A stretch of 64,000 nt of DNA from Kitasatospora viridis (GTDB lineage: Bacteria; Actinomycetota; Actinomycetes; Streptomycetales; Streptomycetaceae). Under the pieces are notes generated by a model, which saw only the letters and a list, made by a program, of their open reading frames with translations, made no database searches and was not told where the DNA came from. This document shows positions 1 to 9,356 of this stretch, in pieces (position 1 is the stretch's first letter; each line of letters starts with the position of its first letter). A program made the position numbers and the translations under genes. The stretch covers positions 186,001 through 250,000 of the forward strand of contig NZ_VIWT01000006.1 of NCBI RefSeq assembly GCF_007829815.1. Direction: 5' to 3'.

Positions 1-989
1 ACCAGGGCGTCGCGGTGGTCTACGTCTCGCACCGGATGCGGGAGGTGTTCCGGCTCGCCGACCGGATCGCGGTGCTGCGCGACGGCGGCCTGGTCGGCCT
101 GCTGGACGGGGCCGGGGCCACCGAGCGCGAGGTCGTCCGCCTGATGGTCGGCCGCGACCTCTCCGGACTGAGCACCCGTCAGCGCACCGCGCCGGGGCCG
201 GTGGTGCTCGACGTGCGCGGAGTGACCACCGACGACGTCCACGACATCGGCCTCCAGGTCCGGGCCGGCGAGGTGGTTGCGCTCGCCGGACTGGTCGGGG
301 CCGGCCGCTCCGAACTGGCCCTCGCCCTGGCCGGGGACCGGCCGATCCGCTCCGGCACCCTCGCCCTGGCCGGCCGGGCCCTGCGGCTGCGCAGCCCGCG
401 CGACGCGATCGCGGCCGGGATCGGGCTCGCCCCGGAGGAGCGCAAGGCCCAGGCCCTGCTGCTGACCCGCAGCATCCGGGCCAACACCGCCCTGGTCAGC
501 CACCGCACGCTGCGGCGCTGGCGGTTCGTCAGGGCAGGCCGGGAGAAGGCGCTCGCCCGGGAGTACGCCGACCTGCTGCGGGTGCGCGCCCACTCGATCG
601 AGCAGCCGGTCAGTGCGCTGTCCGGCGGCAACCAGCAGAAGGTGGTGCTGGCCCGCTGGCTGGCCCGCAAGCCGGCTCTGCTGATCCTCGACGAGCCGAC
701 CCGGGGGGTGGACATCGGGGCCAAGACCGAGATCCACCGGATCGTCGCCGACCTGGCCCGCACCGGCACCGCCGTGCTGCTGATCTCCTCCGAACTGCCC
801 GAGGTGCTCGCGCTGGCCGACCGCGTGCTGGTGCTGCGGGACGGCCGGATCACCGGGGAACTGGACCGCACCGAGGCGACCGAGGAGCGGATCCTCGCGC
901 TCGCCATGACCGACGGCACCGAACCCGCCGGCACCGAAACCGACGACACCGACCCCGACGACACCAAGACTGACCGGAGGGCGGCATGA
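1..989 (+). CDS. Sugar ABC transporter ATP-binding protein (RbsA/XylG/MglA type), 5' end outside window
   Basis: This cytoplasmic ATPase energises import of a sugar, with two nucleotide-binding domains in one chain. The reading frame is open to the left edge, so the first domain is cut. Only its H-loop end (VYVSHRMREVF) is present, from about base 15. The second domain is complete: a degenerate Walker A (LVGAGRSE, about 291-314), signature LSGGNQQ (about 618-638) and Walker B LLILDEPT (about 678-701). The relaxed second Walker A and the GGNQQ signature are typical of the ribose/xylose/galactose class. The tail is rich in Asp, Glu and Thr. The stop overlaps the permease start (ATGA), so the two are translationally coupled. 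The substrate is unknown; a galactose-type sugar is plausible from the beta-galactosidase downstream (inference). Confidence 0.93.
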   Translation, partial: QGVAVVYVSHRMREVFRLADRIAVLRDGGLVGLLDGAGATEREVVRLMVGRDLSGLSTRQRTAPGPVVLDVRGVTTDDVHDIGLQVRAGEVVALAGLVGAGRSELALALAGDRPIRSGTLALAGRALRLRSPRDAIAAGIGLAPEERKAQALLLTRSIRANTALVSHRTLRRWRFVRAGREKALAREYADLLRVRAHSIEQPVSALSGGNQQKVVLARWLARKPALLILDEPTRGVDIGAKTEIHRIVADLARTGTAVLLISSELPEVLALADRVLVLRDGRITGELDRTEATEERILALAMTDGTEPAGTETDDTDPDDTKTDRRAA

Positions 990-2008
990 CCGCGACCACC
1001 ACCACGTCGCACCGAACGCGACCGGCGCGGCGCCGGCTGTCCGGCCCGCTGGCCGCGGTCGGCGGGCAGAACCTCAGCCTGGCCGGCGGGCTGGTCGTGC
1101 TGCTGGCGCTGTTCGGCTCGTTGAACGACAACTACCTGTCCTGGGCGAACATCCAGGTGATCGCCGAGGCGGTGACCATCAGCGGCCTGCTGGCCGTGGT
1201 GCAGACCGTGGTGATCATCTGCGGCGCGCTGGACATCTCGGTCGGCTCGCAGGCCGGCCTGGCGTCGGTGATCAGCGCGATGGCCTTCACCTCCTCGGGT
1301 GCCAACCCGTGGGCGGGCATGGCCGCCGCGATCGGGGTCGGGCTGGTGATCGGCATCCTGAACGGTGTGATCATCGTCTACGGCCGGGTCAACCCGACCA
1401 TCGCCACCCTGGCGGGCCTGGCGGCCTACAAGGGCGTCGCGGACCTGGTCTCCAACGGCGCGGCGCAGGGCTACGTGCTCAACGACCCGGTCTTCATCTT
1501 CCTCAGCCGCGGCAAGATCGCCGGGCTGCCGGTGATGGTCTGGCTGCTGATCGTGGTCGCCCTCGGCGTGCACCTGATGCTCAAGTACACCGACATCGGC
1601 CGCAACGTGTTCGCGATCGGCGGCAACGACACCGCCGCGCGCCTGGCCGGCATCAACCTGAACAAGTACCTGATCTCGGCCTACGCGCTGGCCGGCACGG
1701 TGGCCGCGGTGGCGGGCATCCTGCTGACCGCGCGCACCGGCTCCGGCCAGCCGGTCTCCGGCAGCGAGGGCCTGGAGCTGCAGTCGATCACCGCGGCGGC
1801 GCTGGGCGGCTGCGCGCTCAAGGGCGGCAAGGGCGGCATCGGCGGCACGCTGCTGGCCGTCGCGCTGCTCGGCGCCCTGCAGAACGGGCTCACCGTGCAG
1901 GGGATCAACTCGTTCTGGCAGAACGTGGCACAGGGCTCCCTGCTGGTGGTCGCCGTGGTGATCCAGCAGCGCCGCAGCGGCGAGCGGGCGGTCGGCCTGC
2001 CCGCCTGA
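986..2008 (+). CDS. Sugar ABC transporter permease (RbsC/XylH family)
   Basis: This integral membrane permease of 340 residues belongs to the BPD_transp_2 family, the usual length for RbsC-like proteins. After a short basic N-terminus there are about ten hydrophobic helices. The glycine-rich stretch GGNDTAARLAGIN in the C-terminal half is the conserved loop that contacts the ATPase and is diagnostic for this family. It overlaps the ATPase gene by four bases (ATGA), so both belong to one operon. No periplasmic-type binding protein is visible in the window; it should lie upstream of the left edge or elsewhere. Confidence 0.93.
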   Translation: MTATTTTSHRTRPARRRLSGPLAAVGGQNLSLAGGLVVLLALFGSLNDNYLSWANIQVIAEAVTISGLLAVVQTVVIICGALDISVGSQAGLASVISAMAFTSSGANPWAGMAAAIGVGLVIGILNGVIIVYGRVNPTIATLAGLAAYKGVADLVSNGAAQGYVLNDPVFIFLSRGKIAGLPVMVWLLIVVALGVHLMLKYTDIGRNVFAIGGNDTAARLAGINLNKYLISAYALAGTVAAVAGILLTARTGSGQPVSGSEGLELQSITAAALGGCALKGGKGGIGGTLLAVALLGALQNGLTVQGINSFWQNVAQGSLLVVAVVIQQRRSGERAVGLPA

Positions 2009-2110
2009 CCCGCCACCCGAACCCCCAAAAGGCCACCCCCCGCACCACCCTCACGCACCATCCGCACCACCCACCCACCCCCACCCACCCATCCGACGCG
2101 GAGCCGCGCC

Positions 2111-5100
2111 ATGTCCCCTGACCTGCCCGACCAGTCCGACCTCCCGAGACGCCCCCGCAGCCACCGCCCCCGCCTGCGGCACACCCTGCTCGCCGTCACC
2201 GCCGCGCTGGCCCTCGCCGCGAGCGGCACCGCCGCCCTCGGCTCGGCCGCTGCGGCGGCGGCCGCCGCCACGCCGCCGCCCGCCCCCGCCGCCCAGGGGG
2301 CGATCACCGGCAGCCACACCGTCGGCTACGACGGCTACTCGCTGCTGATCGACGGCAAGCGCAGCTACATCTGGAGCGGCGAGTTCCAGTACAACCGGTT
2401 GCCCAGCCCCGACCTGTGGCGCGACGAGCTGCAGAAGATGAAGGCGGCCGGCTTCAACACCGCCTCCATCTACTTCGACTGGGCCTACCACTCGCCCAAG
2501 CAGGGCGTCTACGACTTCTCCGGCGTGCGGGACGTGGACAAGCTGCTCGACATGGCCGCCGAGGCCGGCGTCTACGTGATCGCCCGGCCCGGGCCGTACA
2601 TCAACGCGGAGGTGGACGGCGGCGGCTTCCCGTCCTGGGTCAGCGCGCTGCCGGGCAAGGCCCGCAGCACCGACCCGGCCTACCTGGCCGCCGTGGACGA
2701 GTGGACCAGCCACATCGACCCGATCCTGGCCCGGCACCAACTCACCAACGGCACCGGCTCGGTGATCCTCTACCAGGTGGAGAACGAGTACTACAACAAC
2801 AACGACGACGGCCGCGCCTACATGAGCCACCTGGAGAGCTCGGCCCGGGCCCACGGCATCACCGTCCCGTTCACCGGCAACCACAACGGCGCCTTCGCCA
2901 CCGGCACCGGCGCGGTGGACATCGACGGCATCGACTCCTACCCGCAGGGCTTCAACTGCTCCAACCCGCAGAACTGGAACAACCTGCCGAACGTCTCCCA
3001 GTACCACCGCGCCGCCAACCAGCCGATCTTCACCGCGGAGTTCCAGGGCGGCTCCTTCGACCCCTGGGGCGGCCCGGGCTACGACAAGTGCCGCCAGCTC
3101 ACCGGGGCCGACTTCGCCAACGTGTTCTACAAGAACAACATGGCCGTCGGCGCCACCATGCAGAACCTCTACATGACGGTGGGCGGCACCTCCTGGGGCT
3201 GGCAGGGCGACCCGGGCGTGGTCTACAGCTCCTACGACTACGGCGCCCCGATCAGCGAGACCCGCCAACTCACCGACAAGTACCAGCAGGACAAGCTGAT
3301 CGGCTACTTCGCCCAGGCCGCCCAGCCGCTCACCGAGACCGACCAGGTCTCCAGCGCCGCCCCCAGCTCCTCCGGCGTCGTCGAGACGGTCCGTCAGAAC
3401 CCGGACGACGGAACCCAGTTCCACTTCCTGCGGCAGGCCACGACCTCCTCCAACGGGACCGTCGGCACCCACCTGGCGATCGACCTGACCGCCGGCAGCT
3501 ACACCTACGACGACCAGGACAGCCACCTCGCCTACTCGGCCGGCTGGACCCACGTCGGCGCCGACCAGTCGTACACCGCGGGCGAGTTCCACCACACCGA
3601 GTCCTGGACCGACACCGCCGGCTCCGACGTGACCGTGCCGTTCACCGGCACCGCCGTGCGCTGGATCGCCTCCACCGCCCCCAACCACGGCCTCGCCGAC
3701 GTCTACCTGGACGGCGCCAAGGTCGCCACCGTGGACGGCTACTCCGCCAACACCGTGCCCCAGCAGGTACAGTACCGCGCCGACAACCTGGCGGCCGGAC
3801 CGCACACCCTGCGGATCGTCGCCACCGGGCAGAAGGACGCCGCGGCCACCGGCACCTTCGTCGGCATCGACGCGATCGACCAGCCCAGCCCGGCCGACCG
3901 CGCCTACGCCTCGATCCCGCAGCAGCCCGGCACCGAGATCACCCTGGCCGGCCGCGAGTCCAAGACCATCCTGGCCCGCTACCAGCTCGGTGCGAGCCGA
4001 CTCCAGTACTCCACCTCGGAGTTGATGACCAACGCGACCATCGGCAACCGGGACGTCGCGGTGCTCTACGGCGACGCGGGCCAGGCCGGTGAGACCGTGC
4101 TCAACTACCCGAACCGGCCGACGGTGAGCGTGCTCGACGGCAGCGTGCAGAGCACCTGGGACCAGAGCACCGGCGACCTGCGGCTGAACTACCAGCACCA
4201 GGGTCTGGCCCGGGTGCTGATCACCGGCGGGCAGCGGCCGCTGCTGCTGCTGATCGGCGACACCGCCACCGCCGAGCAGTTCTGGCAGACGCAGAGCGCC
4301 AACGGCCCGGTGCTGGTGCGCGGCTCCTCGCTGCTGCGCAGCGCGGCCGTGGCCGGCTCCACCCTGCAGCTGACCGGTGACAACTCCACCGCCAGCCCGC
4401 TGGAGGTGTTCGCCGCCAACCCCGGCAAGGTCACCTGGAACGGCCGGGCGCTCAAGACCCAGGCCACGACCAGCGGTTCGACGCTCGGTCAGCTCCCCGG
4501 ACCGCAGGCCGTGACGCTGCCCCAACTGACCGGCTGGAAGCAGCAGTCCGAGACCCCCGAGGCCCAGCCCGGCTTCGACGACTCCAGTTGGGCGGTGGCC
4601 GACAAGACCCAGTCCAACAGCACCACCACCCCGGTCACCGAACCCGTGCTGTTCGCCGACGACTACGGCTTCCATCACGGCGACGTCTGGTACCGGGCGC
4701 ACTTCCAGGGCCTGGTCGGCACCAGCGGGATCGACCTGTCCGCGATCACCGGCAACTCCGGCCAGTACTCGGTCTGGCTCAACGGCACCTTCCTCGGCAC
4801 CACCGGTGACGGCCGGCACACCTTCGCCTTCCCCGCCGGCGCGCTCAAGGACGGCGCCGACAACGTGGTCTCGGTGCTGCTGGAGGATGCCGGGCACAAC
4901 GAGGACTGGAGCGCGGACGACTCCCACAAGGAGGCCCGCGGACTCACCGGCGCCACCCTGATCGGTGCGCCGACCACCGCGGTCACCTGGAAGATCCAGG
5001 GCGCCCTCGGCGGCGAGAGCCTGGTCGACCCGGTGCGCGGCCCAATGAACACCGGCGGCCTCTACGGCGAGCGCTCCGGCTGGTCGCTGCCCGGATACCC

Positions 5101-6292
5101 GGACAGCTCCTGGGCCCCGGCGAGCCTGCCGGCCGCCAACACCACCCCCGGCATCACCTGGTACCGCACCTCGGCCGCCCTCAACCTGCCCAAGGGCCAG
5201 GACACCTCGGTCGGCCTCAGCATCACCGACGACCCCTCCCACCACTACCGGGCGCTGATCTACGTCAACGGCTGGCAGCTGGGCCGCTACATCAACGACC
5301 TGGGCCCGCAGCACAGCTTCCCGATCCCGAACGGCGTGCTCAACCCGAACGGCACCAACTCCATCGCGATCGCGGTGTGGAACGCCGACGCCGCCACGGG
5401 CGGCCTGGGCGCGGTGCAGCTGGTCTCCTACGGCACCCAGGCGTCCCCGCTGAAGGTCGCCACCGTCAACAGCCCGCGCTACCGGGCCGCCGACTACCCG
5501 TCCACCACCCACCGGGCCGGCCTGACCCTGAACGCGCCCGAGCACCTGGCCCCGGCCACCCCGACCCAGGTCACGGCGACCCTCGCCGTCCCGGCCGGCA
5601 ACCCCGAGGCCACGGCCGCCGCACTGGACCTCCAGGCCCCGGCCGGCTGGACCGTCACCCCCACCACCCCGGTGACCAACGCCAAGGTGAAGCCCGGCAG
5701 TTCGGTGACCGCCAGCTGGCAGGTGACCGCACCCGCCGGTGCCCAGCAGCCCGCGCAGAGCCGGCTGACCGCACACGCGGCCTACCGCCAGAGCGGCGCC
5801 CAGCAGCTGACCGACACCCGCGAGGTGCTGCCGGCCCAGCAGACCGCACCGCCCACCGCCGACACCCAGGTCAGCGCGCTGCCCTTCGCCTACTCGGCGA
5901 ACGGCTGGGGCCCGGTCGAGCGCAACCAGAGCAACGGCGGCTCCGGCTCCGGCGACGGGCGGACCATCTCGCTCAACGGCAAGACCTTCGCCACGGGCCT
6001 GGGCACCAACGCCACCAGCGTGGTGGGCCTGAACCTGGCCGGCCACTGCACCAAGCTGACCGCCACGGTCGGCGTGGACGACGAGGTGACGCACGGTTCG
6101 GTGACCTTCTCGGTGCGCGCCGACGGCCGCACCCTGACCACCACCCCGGTGCTCACCCACGCCACCGGCCCCACCGACCTGACCGTGGACCTGACCGGCG
6201 CGAAGAACGTCGAACTGGTCGTCGGCGACGGCGGTGACGGTCCCTCGGAGGACCACGCCGACTGGGCGAACGCGCAGCTGAGCTGCCACTGA
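2111..6292 (+). CDS. Secreted GH35 beta-galactosidase with NEW3 and NPCBM domains
   Basis: This large extracellular glycosidase of 1393 residues should release beta-galactose from plant or microbial glycans. An Arg-rich n-region and hydrophobic Ala/Leu core (residues about 12-55, then an Ala run) form a signal peptide. The GH35 barrel follows, with QVENEY carrying the acid/base (E226) and TAEFQGG carrying the nucleophile (E310). Middle beta-sandwich domains contain Trp-rich jelly-roll motifs. Residues about 1140-1240 resemble the NEW3 domain, and the last 140 residues (starting near FAYSANGWGPVERN) resemble an NPCBM carbohydrate-binding module. It lies 102 bases after the ABC permease, in a C/A-rich leader without T runs, and ends at a strong terminator. 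Context suggests galactoside breakdown plus import. Exact linkage specificity is not readable. Confidence 0.93.
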   Translation: MSPDLPDQSDLPRRPRSHRPRLRHTLLAVTAALALAASGTAALGSAAAAAAAATPPPAPAAQGAITGSHTVGYDGYSLLIDGKRSYIWSGEFQYNRLPSPDLWRDELQKMKAAGFNTASIYFDWAYHSPKQGVYDFSGVRDVDKLLDMAAEAGVYVIARPGPYINAEVDGGGFPSWVSALPGKARSTDPAYLAAVDEWTSHIDPILARHQLTNGTGSVILYQVENEYYNNNDDGRAYMSHLESSARAHGITVPFTGNHNGAFATGTGAVDIDGIDSYPQGFNCSNPQNWNNLPNVSQYHRAANQPIFTAEFQGGSFDPWGGPGYDKCRQLTGADFANVFYKNNMAVGATMQNLYMTVGGTSWGWQGDPGVVYSSYDYGAPISETRQLTDKYQQDKLIGYFAQAAQPLTETDQVSSAAPSSSGVVETVRQNPDDGTQFHFLRQATTSSNGTVGTHLAIDLTAGSYTYDDQDSHLAYSAGWTHVGADQSYTAGEFHHTESWTDTAGSDVTVPFTGTAVRWIASTAPNHGLADVYLDGAKVATVDGYSANTVPQQVQYRADNLAAGPHTLRIVATGQKDAAATGTFVGIDAIDQPSPADRAYASIPQQPGTEITLAGRESKTILARYQLGASRLQYSTSELMTNATIGNRDVAVLYGDAGQAGETVLNYPNRPTVSVLDGSVQSTWDQSTGDLRLNYQHQGLARVLITGGQRPLLLLIGDTATAEQFWQTQSANGPVLVRGSSLLRSAAVAGSTLQLTGDNSTASPLEVFAANPGKVTWNGRALKTQATTSGSTLGQLPGPQAVTLPQLTGWKQQSETPEAQPGFDDSSWAVADKTQSNSTTTPVTEPVLFADDYGFHHGDVWYRAHFQGLVGTSGIDLSAITGNSGQYSVWLNGTFLGTTGDGRHTFAFPAGALKDGADNVVSVLLEDAGHNEDWSADDSHKEARGLTGATLIGAPTTAVTWKIQGALGGESLVDPVRGPMNTGGLYGERSGWSLPGYPDSSWAPASLPAANTTPGITWYRTSAALNLPKGQDTSVGLSITDDPSHHYRALIYVNGWQLGRYINDLGPQHSFPIPNGVLNPNGTNSIAIAVWNADAATGGLGAVQLVSYGTQASPLKVATVNSPRYRAADYPSTTHRAGLTLNAPEHLAPATPTQVTATLAVPAGNPEATAAALDLQAPAGWTVTPTTPVTNAKVKPGSSVTASWQVTAPAGAQQPAQSRLTAHAAYRQSGAQQLTDTREVLPAQQTAPPTADTQVSALPFAYSANGWGPVERNQSNGGSGSGDGRTISLNGKTFATGLGTNATSVVGLNLAGHCTKLTATVGVDDEVTHGSVTFSVRADGRTLTTTPVLTHATGPTDLTVDLTGAKNVELVVGDGGDGPSEDHADWANAQLSCH

Positions 6293-6311
6293 CCCCAAGA
6301 GGCCCGAACGG

Positions 6312-6338
6312 AGGGGCGGTCCGCACCGGACCGCCCCT
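6312..6338. terminator. Bidirectional intrinsic terminator between convergent genes
   Basis: A perfect 12-bp GC-rich stem (6312-6323 with 6327-6338) closes a 3-base loop. It sits 20 bases after the beta-galactosidase stop and 18 bases after the stop of the convergent regulator gene, so it can end both transcripts. Confidence 0.85.
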
Positions 6339-6356
6339 TCGGCGTGCGCGTGCGGG

Positions 6357-9212
6357 CTACTCCGCCGGCCGCCCGTCCGCCCGGAGCCGCTCGCGGGTGG
6401 TGCCGAGCTTGCGCAGCACGGCCGCGACGTGGTGCTCGGCGGTGCGGGGGGAGACGAAGAGCGCCTCCGCGATCTCCTTGTTGGCCGCGCCCCGGGCCAG
6501 CAGCTCGGCCACCTGACGCTCCCTCGGGGAGAGCTCGCCGCCGTAGCCGGAGCGGCCGCGCGGGTTGGGGCTGGTCCGGCCGAGCTCGCGCTGCCGGTGC
6601 CGGCAGCGGCCGGCGTCCGCGACGGCGCCCAGCTCCTCCAGCGCGGTCGCGGCGGCCTCCAGCGCCGTCACGGCGCGCTGCGGATCGGCCAGGCAGCGCG
6701 CCGCGCTCTCCTGCGCCAGCGCCGCCGGGTACGGGCGCCCGATCGCCCGCCAGGCGGCGGCCGCCCGGGAGAACGCCGCTGCGGCGAGCTCGGGCGCCTC
6801 CTGGCGCAGCAACAGCCCCTGGCAGAGCAGCTGCTCGGCATCGGCGGCCGGGCACTCCCGGCCCTCGACGCCCGCCGCGTGCCGCGCTGCCAGCCGCTCG
6901 GCGGCGGCCGCATCGCCGCGCCGCAGCAGGGTCTCCACCGCCGTCGGCAGCAGGCTCAGCGCGTACGGCCAGCTCTCCTTGCGCTCGACCACCGCCAGCG
7001 CCTCGGTGAGCGCCTCCCAGGCGCCCTCGTCGTCGTGGCGGGCCAGCCGCAGCCGGGCCAGCCCGGCGGCCGCGCCGACCGAGAGCATGTGCCGGGCGTC
7101 CCGCTCGATCACCTGGGTGAAGCAGGCCGCGGCCGCGGCGGTGCGCCCGCGGGCGGCGGCCGTGACGCCCTGGGCGGTGCCGAGCAGCCCGCCGCCGGTC
7201 AGCGGACTGTCCGGGTAGCGGGTCCGGTAGGCCGTCAATTCGCGGTCCCAGTCGGTCCATCGGCCGGCGAGCCAGCCGAGCAGCAGCTGGTAGGCCCGGC
7301 AGTACATCACCAGCACCGGCACGTTGGAGCCGGTGCTGAGCGCCAGCGCCTCCTCGTCCAGCTGGAGGGCGCGGCGGTCGAGTCCCACGCAGATCGCGCC
7401 CTCGGTGGCGTTGTAGAGCGTGACGGCGGTGGCGCGCAGCACGTCCGGCTGCCGGTCGGGCTCGCGGGGCAGCCGGGCGAGCGCCGCGGGCAGCGCCGGA
7501 TCGGCGTCGTAGACCAGCCTGGTCAGCTGGTTGGCGCTGACCACGGCCTGGGCGACCGGGTCGGTGGTCCGCGCCACGGCGGCCTGGGCCCGGGTCATCC
7601 AGTCCCGCTGCTCGGCGGCGCTCGCCTCGCCGGTGTCCGCGATCGCCAGGGTGGCGAGGATCCGGGCCGCCTTGGCCGGATTGGCCTCCTCCAGGTCCTG
7701 GGCCGCCAGTTCGGCGGCGGTCCAGCCGTTGGGGTCGCCGACCTTGTTGATCAGCACCTCGGCCAGGTGGGCCCGGATCTCCCCGCGCTGGGCTGCCGGC
7801 AGGCCGGGGATCGCGCTGAGCCGGCGCAGCTCCTCCACGGCCTCGCGGGCCTCGGCGCTGTCGCGCAGGATCCCCGCCAGGGCGAGCGCATCGGTGCCGA
7901 GCCGGTCGGCGGGCAGCCGGGGGTGGTCGAGGATCTGCCGGAGCAGGCCGGCCGCGGTGCCCAGGTCGCCGACGGCGAGCGAGTGGTCGACCGCGGCCTG
8001 GGCGGGCGCCAGCCAGGCGTCCAGGTCGCCGAGCGCCCGGGTGTGGTGGGCGATCTGCACCAGCGCCGGCGGCTGACGGTCCGCCAGCAGGCCCAGCACC
8101 CTCCGGTGCAGCCGGGTCCGGGTGGGCCCCGGCAGGTCGTCGTAGACGGCCCGGCGGGCCAGCGCGTGCGAGAAGCCGTAGGCGTCGGGGCCGTGCTCGA
8201 CCAGCACCGAGGCGGCCAGCACCTCCAGCAGCGCCGCCTCGGTCTGCTGCTCCGTCAGCCCGGCCGCCGCGCCCAGGAGTTCCTCGCCGGCCGGCACCGC
8301 CAGCACCGCGGCCGCGCCGACCAGCGCGCTGCCCTGCGCCGAGAGCCGCCCGGTCCGCTCGGTCAGCACCTCGCGCAGGCTGCGCGGCACCCCGAGCAGC
8401 TCCGGGTGGGCGGCGCCGCCCGGCTCCGCCAGCGTGATCAGGTCCTCCTCGATGATCAGCGGCAGGCCCGCGCTGCGTTCGTACAGCGCCCGCACCAGGG
8501 CGGGGGTGGCACCGGCGCCGAGCGCGGACCCGGCGATCCGGGCCAGCGCGCCGGGGGCCAGGCGGCCCAGCAGCAGGTCGGTGCCGCCGGTGCCGGGCGG
8601 GCGGCGGAAGGCGCTGCCGAGCAGCGGGCCGCGCTGCTCCTCGGTGCGGTAGGTGAGCAGCAGCGCGGTGTCGGCGGGCAGGTCCTGGGCGAGCACCAGG
8701 AGCAGTTCGCGGGTGACCTCGTCGGCCCAGTGCACGTCCTCCACCACCAGTACGGCGGGCGCGACCGCGCGCAGCACGGCGCGTACCCCCTCGGCGGTGC
8801 GGTAGCGCTGCGCGGCCGCGGCCGGCTGCTCGGGCGGCGGCGCGGGCAGCCGGTCGGCGAGTGCGGGCAGCGCCGGGGCGAGCACGCCCGCCGCCGGGTC
8901 GATCAGGCCGGGTTCCGCGGGCAGCCGGTCGCCGAGCCGGCGCAGCGCGTCGATCACCGGCCCGTAGGCCAGCGGCTCGCGCAGCGGGTGGCAGCCGCCG
9001 GTGCCCACGCCGACGCCGCGCCCGCGCAGCACGGCGGCGGTCTCGGCGACCAGGCGGGACTTGCCGATCCCGGCCTCGCCCTCGACCAGCACCACGGCCG
9101 GCCGCTCGGTGAGCGCGTCGAGGAGCGCGGCGAGTTCGCGGTCGCGCCCGGCGAAGGCGAAGCCCCGGGCGCCCCGGGGGAGTCGGTCGTCGCTCTGGTC
9201 GAATGCCGTCAT
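6357..9212 (-). CDS. Large ATP-binding LuxR-family regulator (LAL type)
   Basis: This 951-residue cytoplasmic transcription regulator has a LAL architecture. It starts with an AAA-like ATPase with Walker A GEAGIGKS (about residues 45-52) and Walker B LVVEDVHWAD. A long helical repeat region (TPR-like, Ala/Leu/Glu-rich) follows, and a C-terminal LuxR helix-turn-helix begins at LSPRERQVAELLARG. LAL proteins are usually pathway activators that respond to a small ligand or nucleotide state. The start is supported by CAGGAG six bases upstream of ATG. It is monocistronic and convergent with the beta-galactosidase gene. A role in controlling its neighbours is possible but not shown by the sequence. 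Confidence 0.93.
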   Translation of the reverse strand: MTAFDQSDDRLPRGARGFAFAGRDRELAALLDALTERPAVVLVEGEAGIGKSRLVAETAAVLRGRGVGVGTGGCHPLREPLAYGPVIDALRRLGDRLPAEPGLIDPAAGVLAPALPALADRLPAPPPEQPAAAAQRYRTAEGVRAVLRAVAPAVLVVEDVHWADEVTRELLLVLAQDLPADTALLLTYRTEEQRGPLLGSAFRRPPGTGGTDLLLGRLAPGALARIAGSALGAGATPALVRALYERSAGLPLIIEEDLITLAEPGGAAHPELLGVPRSLREVLTERTGRLSAQGSALVGAAAVLAVPAGEELLGAAAGLTEQQTEAALLEVLAASVLVEHGPDAYGFSHALARRAVYDDLPGPTRTRLHRRVLGLLADRQPPALVQIAHHTRALGDLDAWLAPAQAAVDHSLAVGDLGTAAGLLRQILDHPRLPADRLGTDALALAGILRDSAEAREAVEELRRLSAIPGLPAAQRGEIRAHLAEVLINKVGDPNGWTAAELAAQDLEEANPAKAARILATLAIADTGEASAAEQRDWMTRAQAAVARTTDPVAQAVVSANQLTRLVYDADPALPAALARLPREPDRQPDVLRATAVTLYNATEGAICVGLDRRALQLDEEALALSTGSNVPVLVMYCRAYQLLLGWLAGRWTDWDRELTAYRTRYPDSPLTGGGLLGTAQGVTAAARGRTAAAAACFTQVIERDARHMLSVGAAAGLARLRLARHDDEGAWEALTEALAVVERKESWPYALSLLPTAVETLLRRGDAAAAERLAARHAAGVEGRECPAADAEQLLCQGLLLRQEAPELAAAAFSRAAAAWRAIGRPYPAALAQESAARCLADPQRAVTALEAAATALEELGAVADAGRCRHRQRELGRTSPNPRGRSGYGGELSPRERQVAELLARGAANKEIAEALFVSPRTAEHHVAAVLRKLGTTRERLRADGRPAE

Positions 9213-9304
9213 GGGGGCTCCTGGTTCCTGCCCGTGGGATCGGCCACCCCTGTGGCTCCACGGTACGCCGCTGTCGGATCGCCCGGTCGCAGGGGCAGCC
9301 GGGC

Positions 9305-9336
9305 GGCCCGGCGCCCGCGGGTGCGGGCGCCGGGCC
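9305..9336 (-). terminator. Intrinsic terminator downstream of the phosphoesterase gene
   Basis: A perfect 14-bp stem (9305-9318 with 9323-9336) and a 4-base loop lie 20 bases past the stop of the secreted phosphoesterase gene. There is no clear T tract, which is normal for streptomycete terminators. Confidence 0.8.
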
Positions 9337-9356
9337 GGTGGTGCGCGGTCGGCGGG

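Noticed and set aside
2051..6298. Very long open frame on the minus strand opposite the beta-galactosidase
   Set aside because: It is a low-complexity Val/Gly/Ala/Arg shadow of the real gene; the plus strand has a signal peptide, GH35 motifs and correct codon bias.
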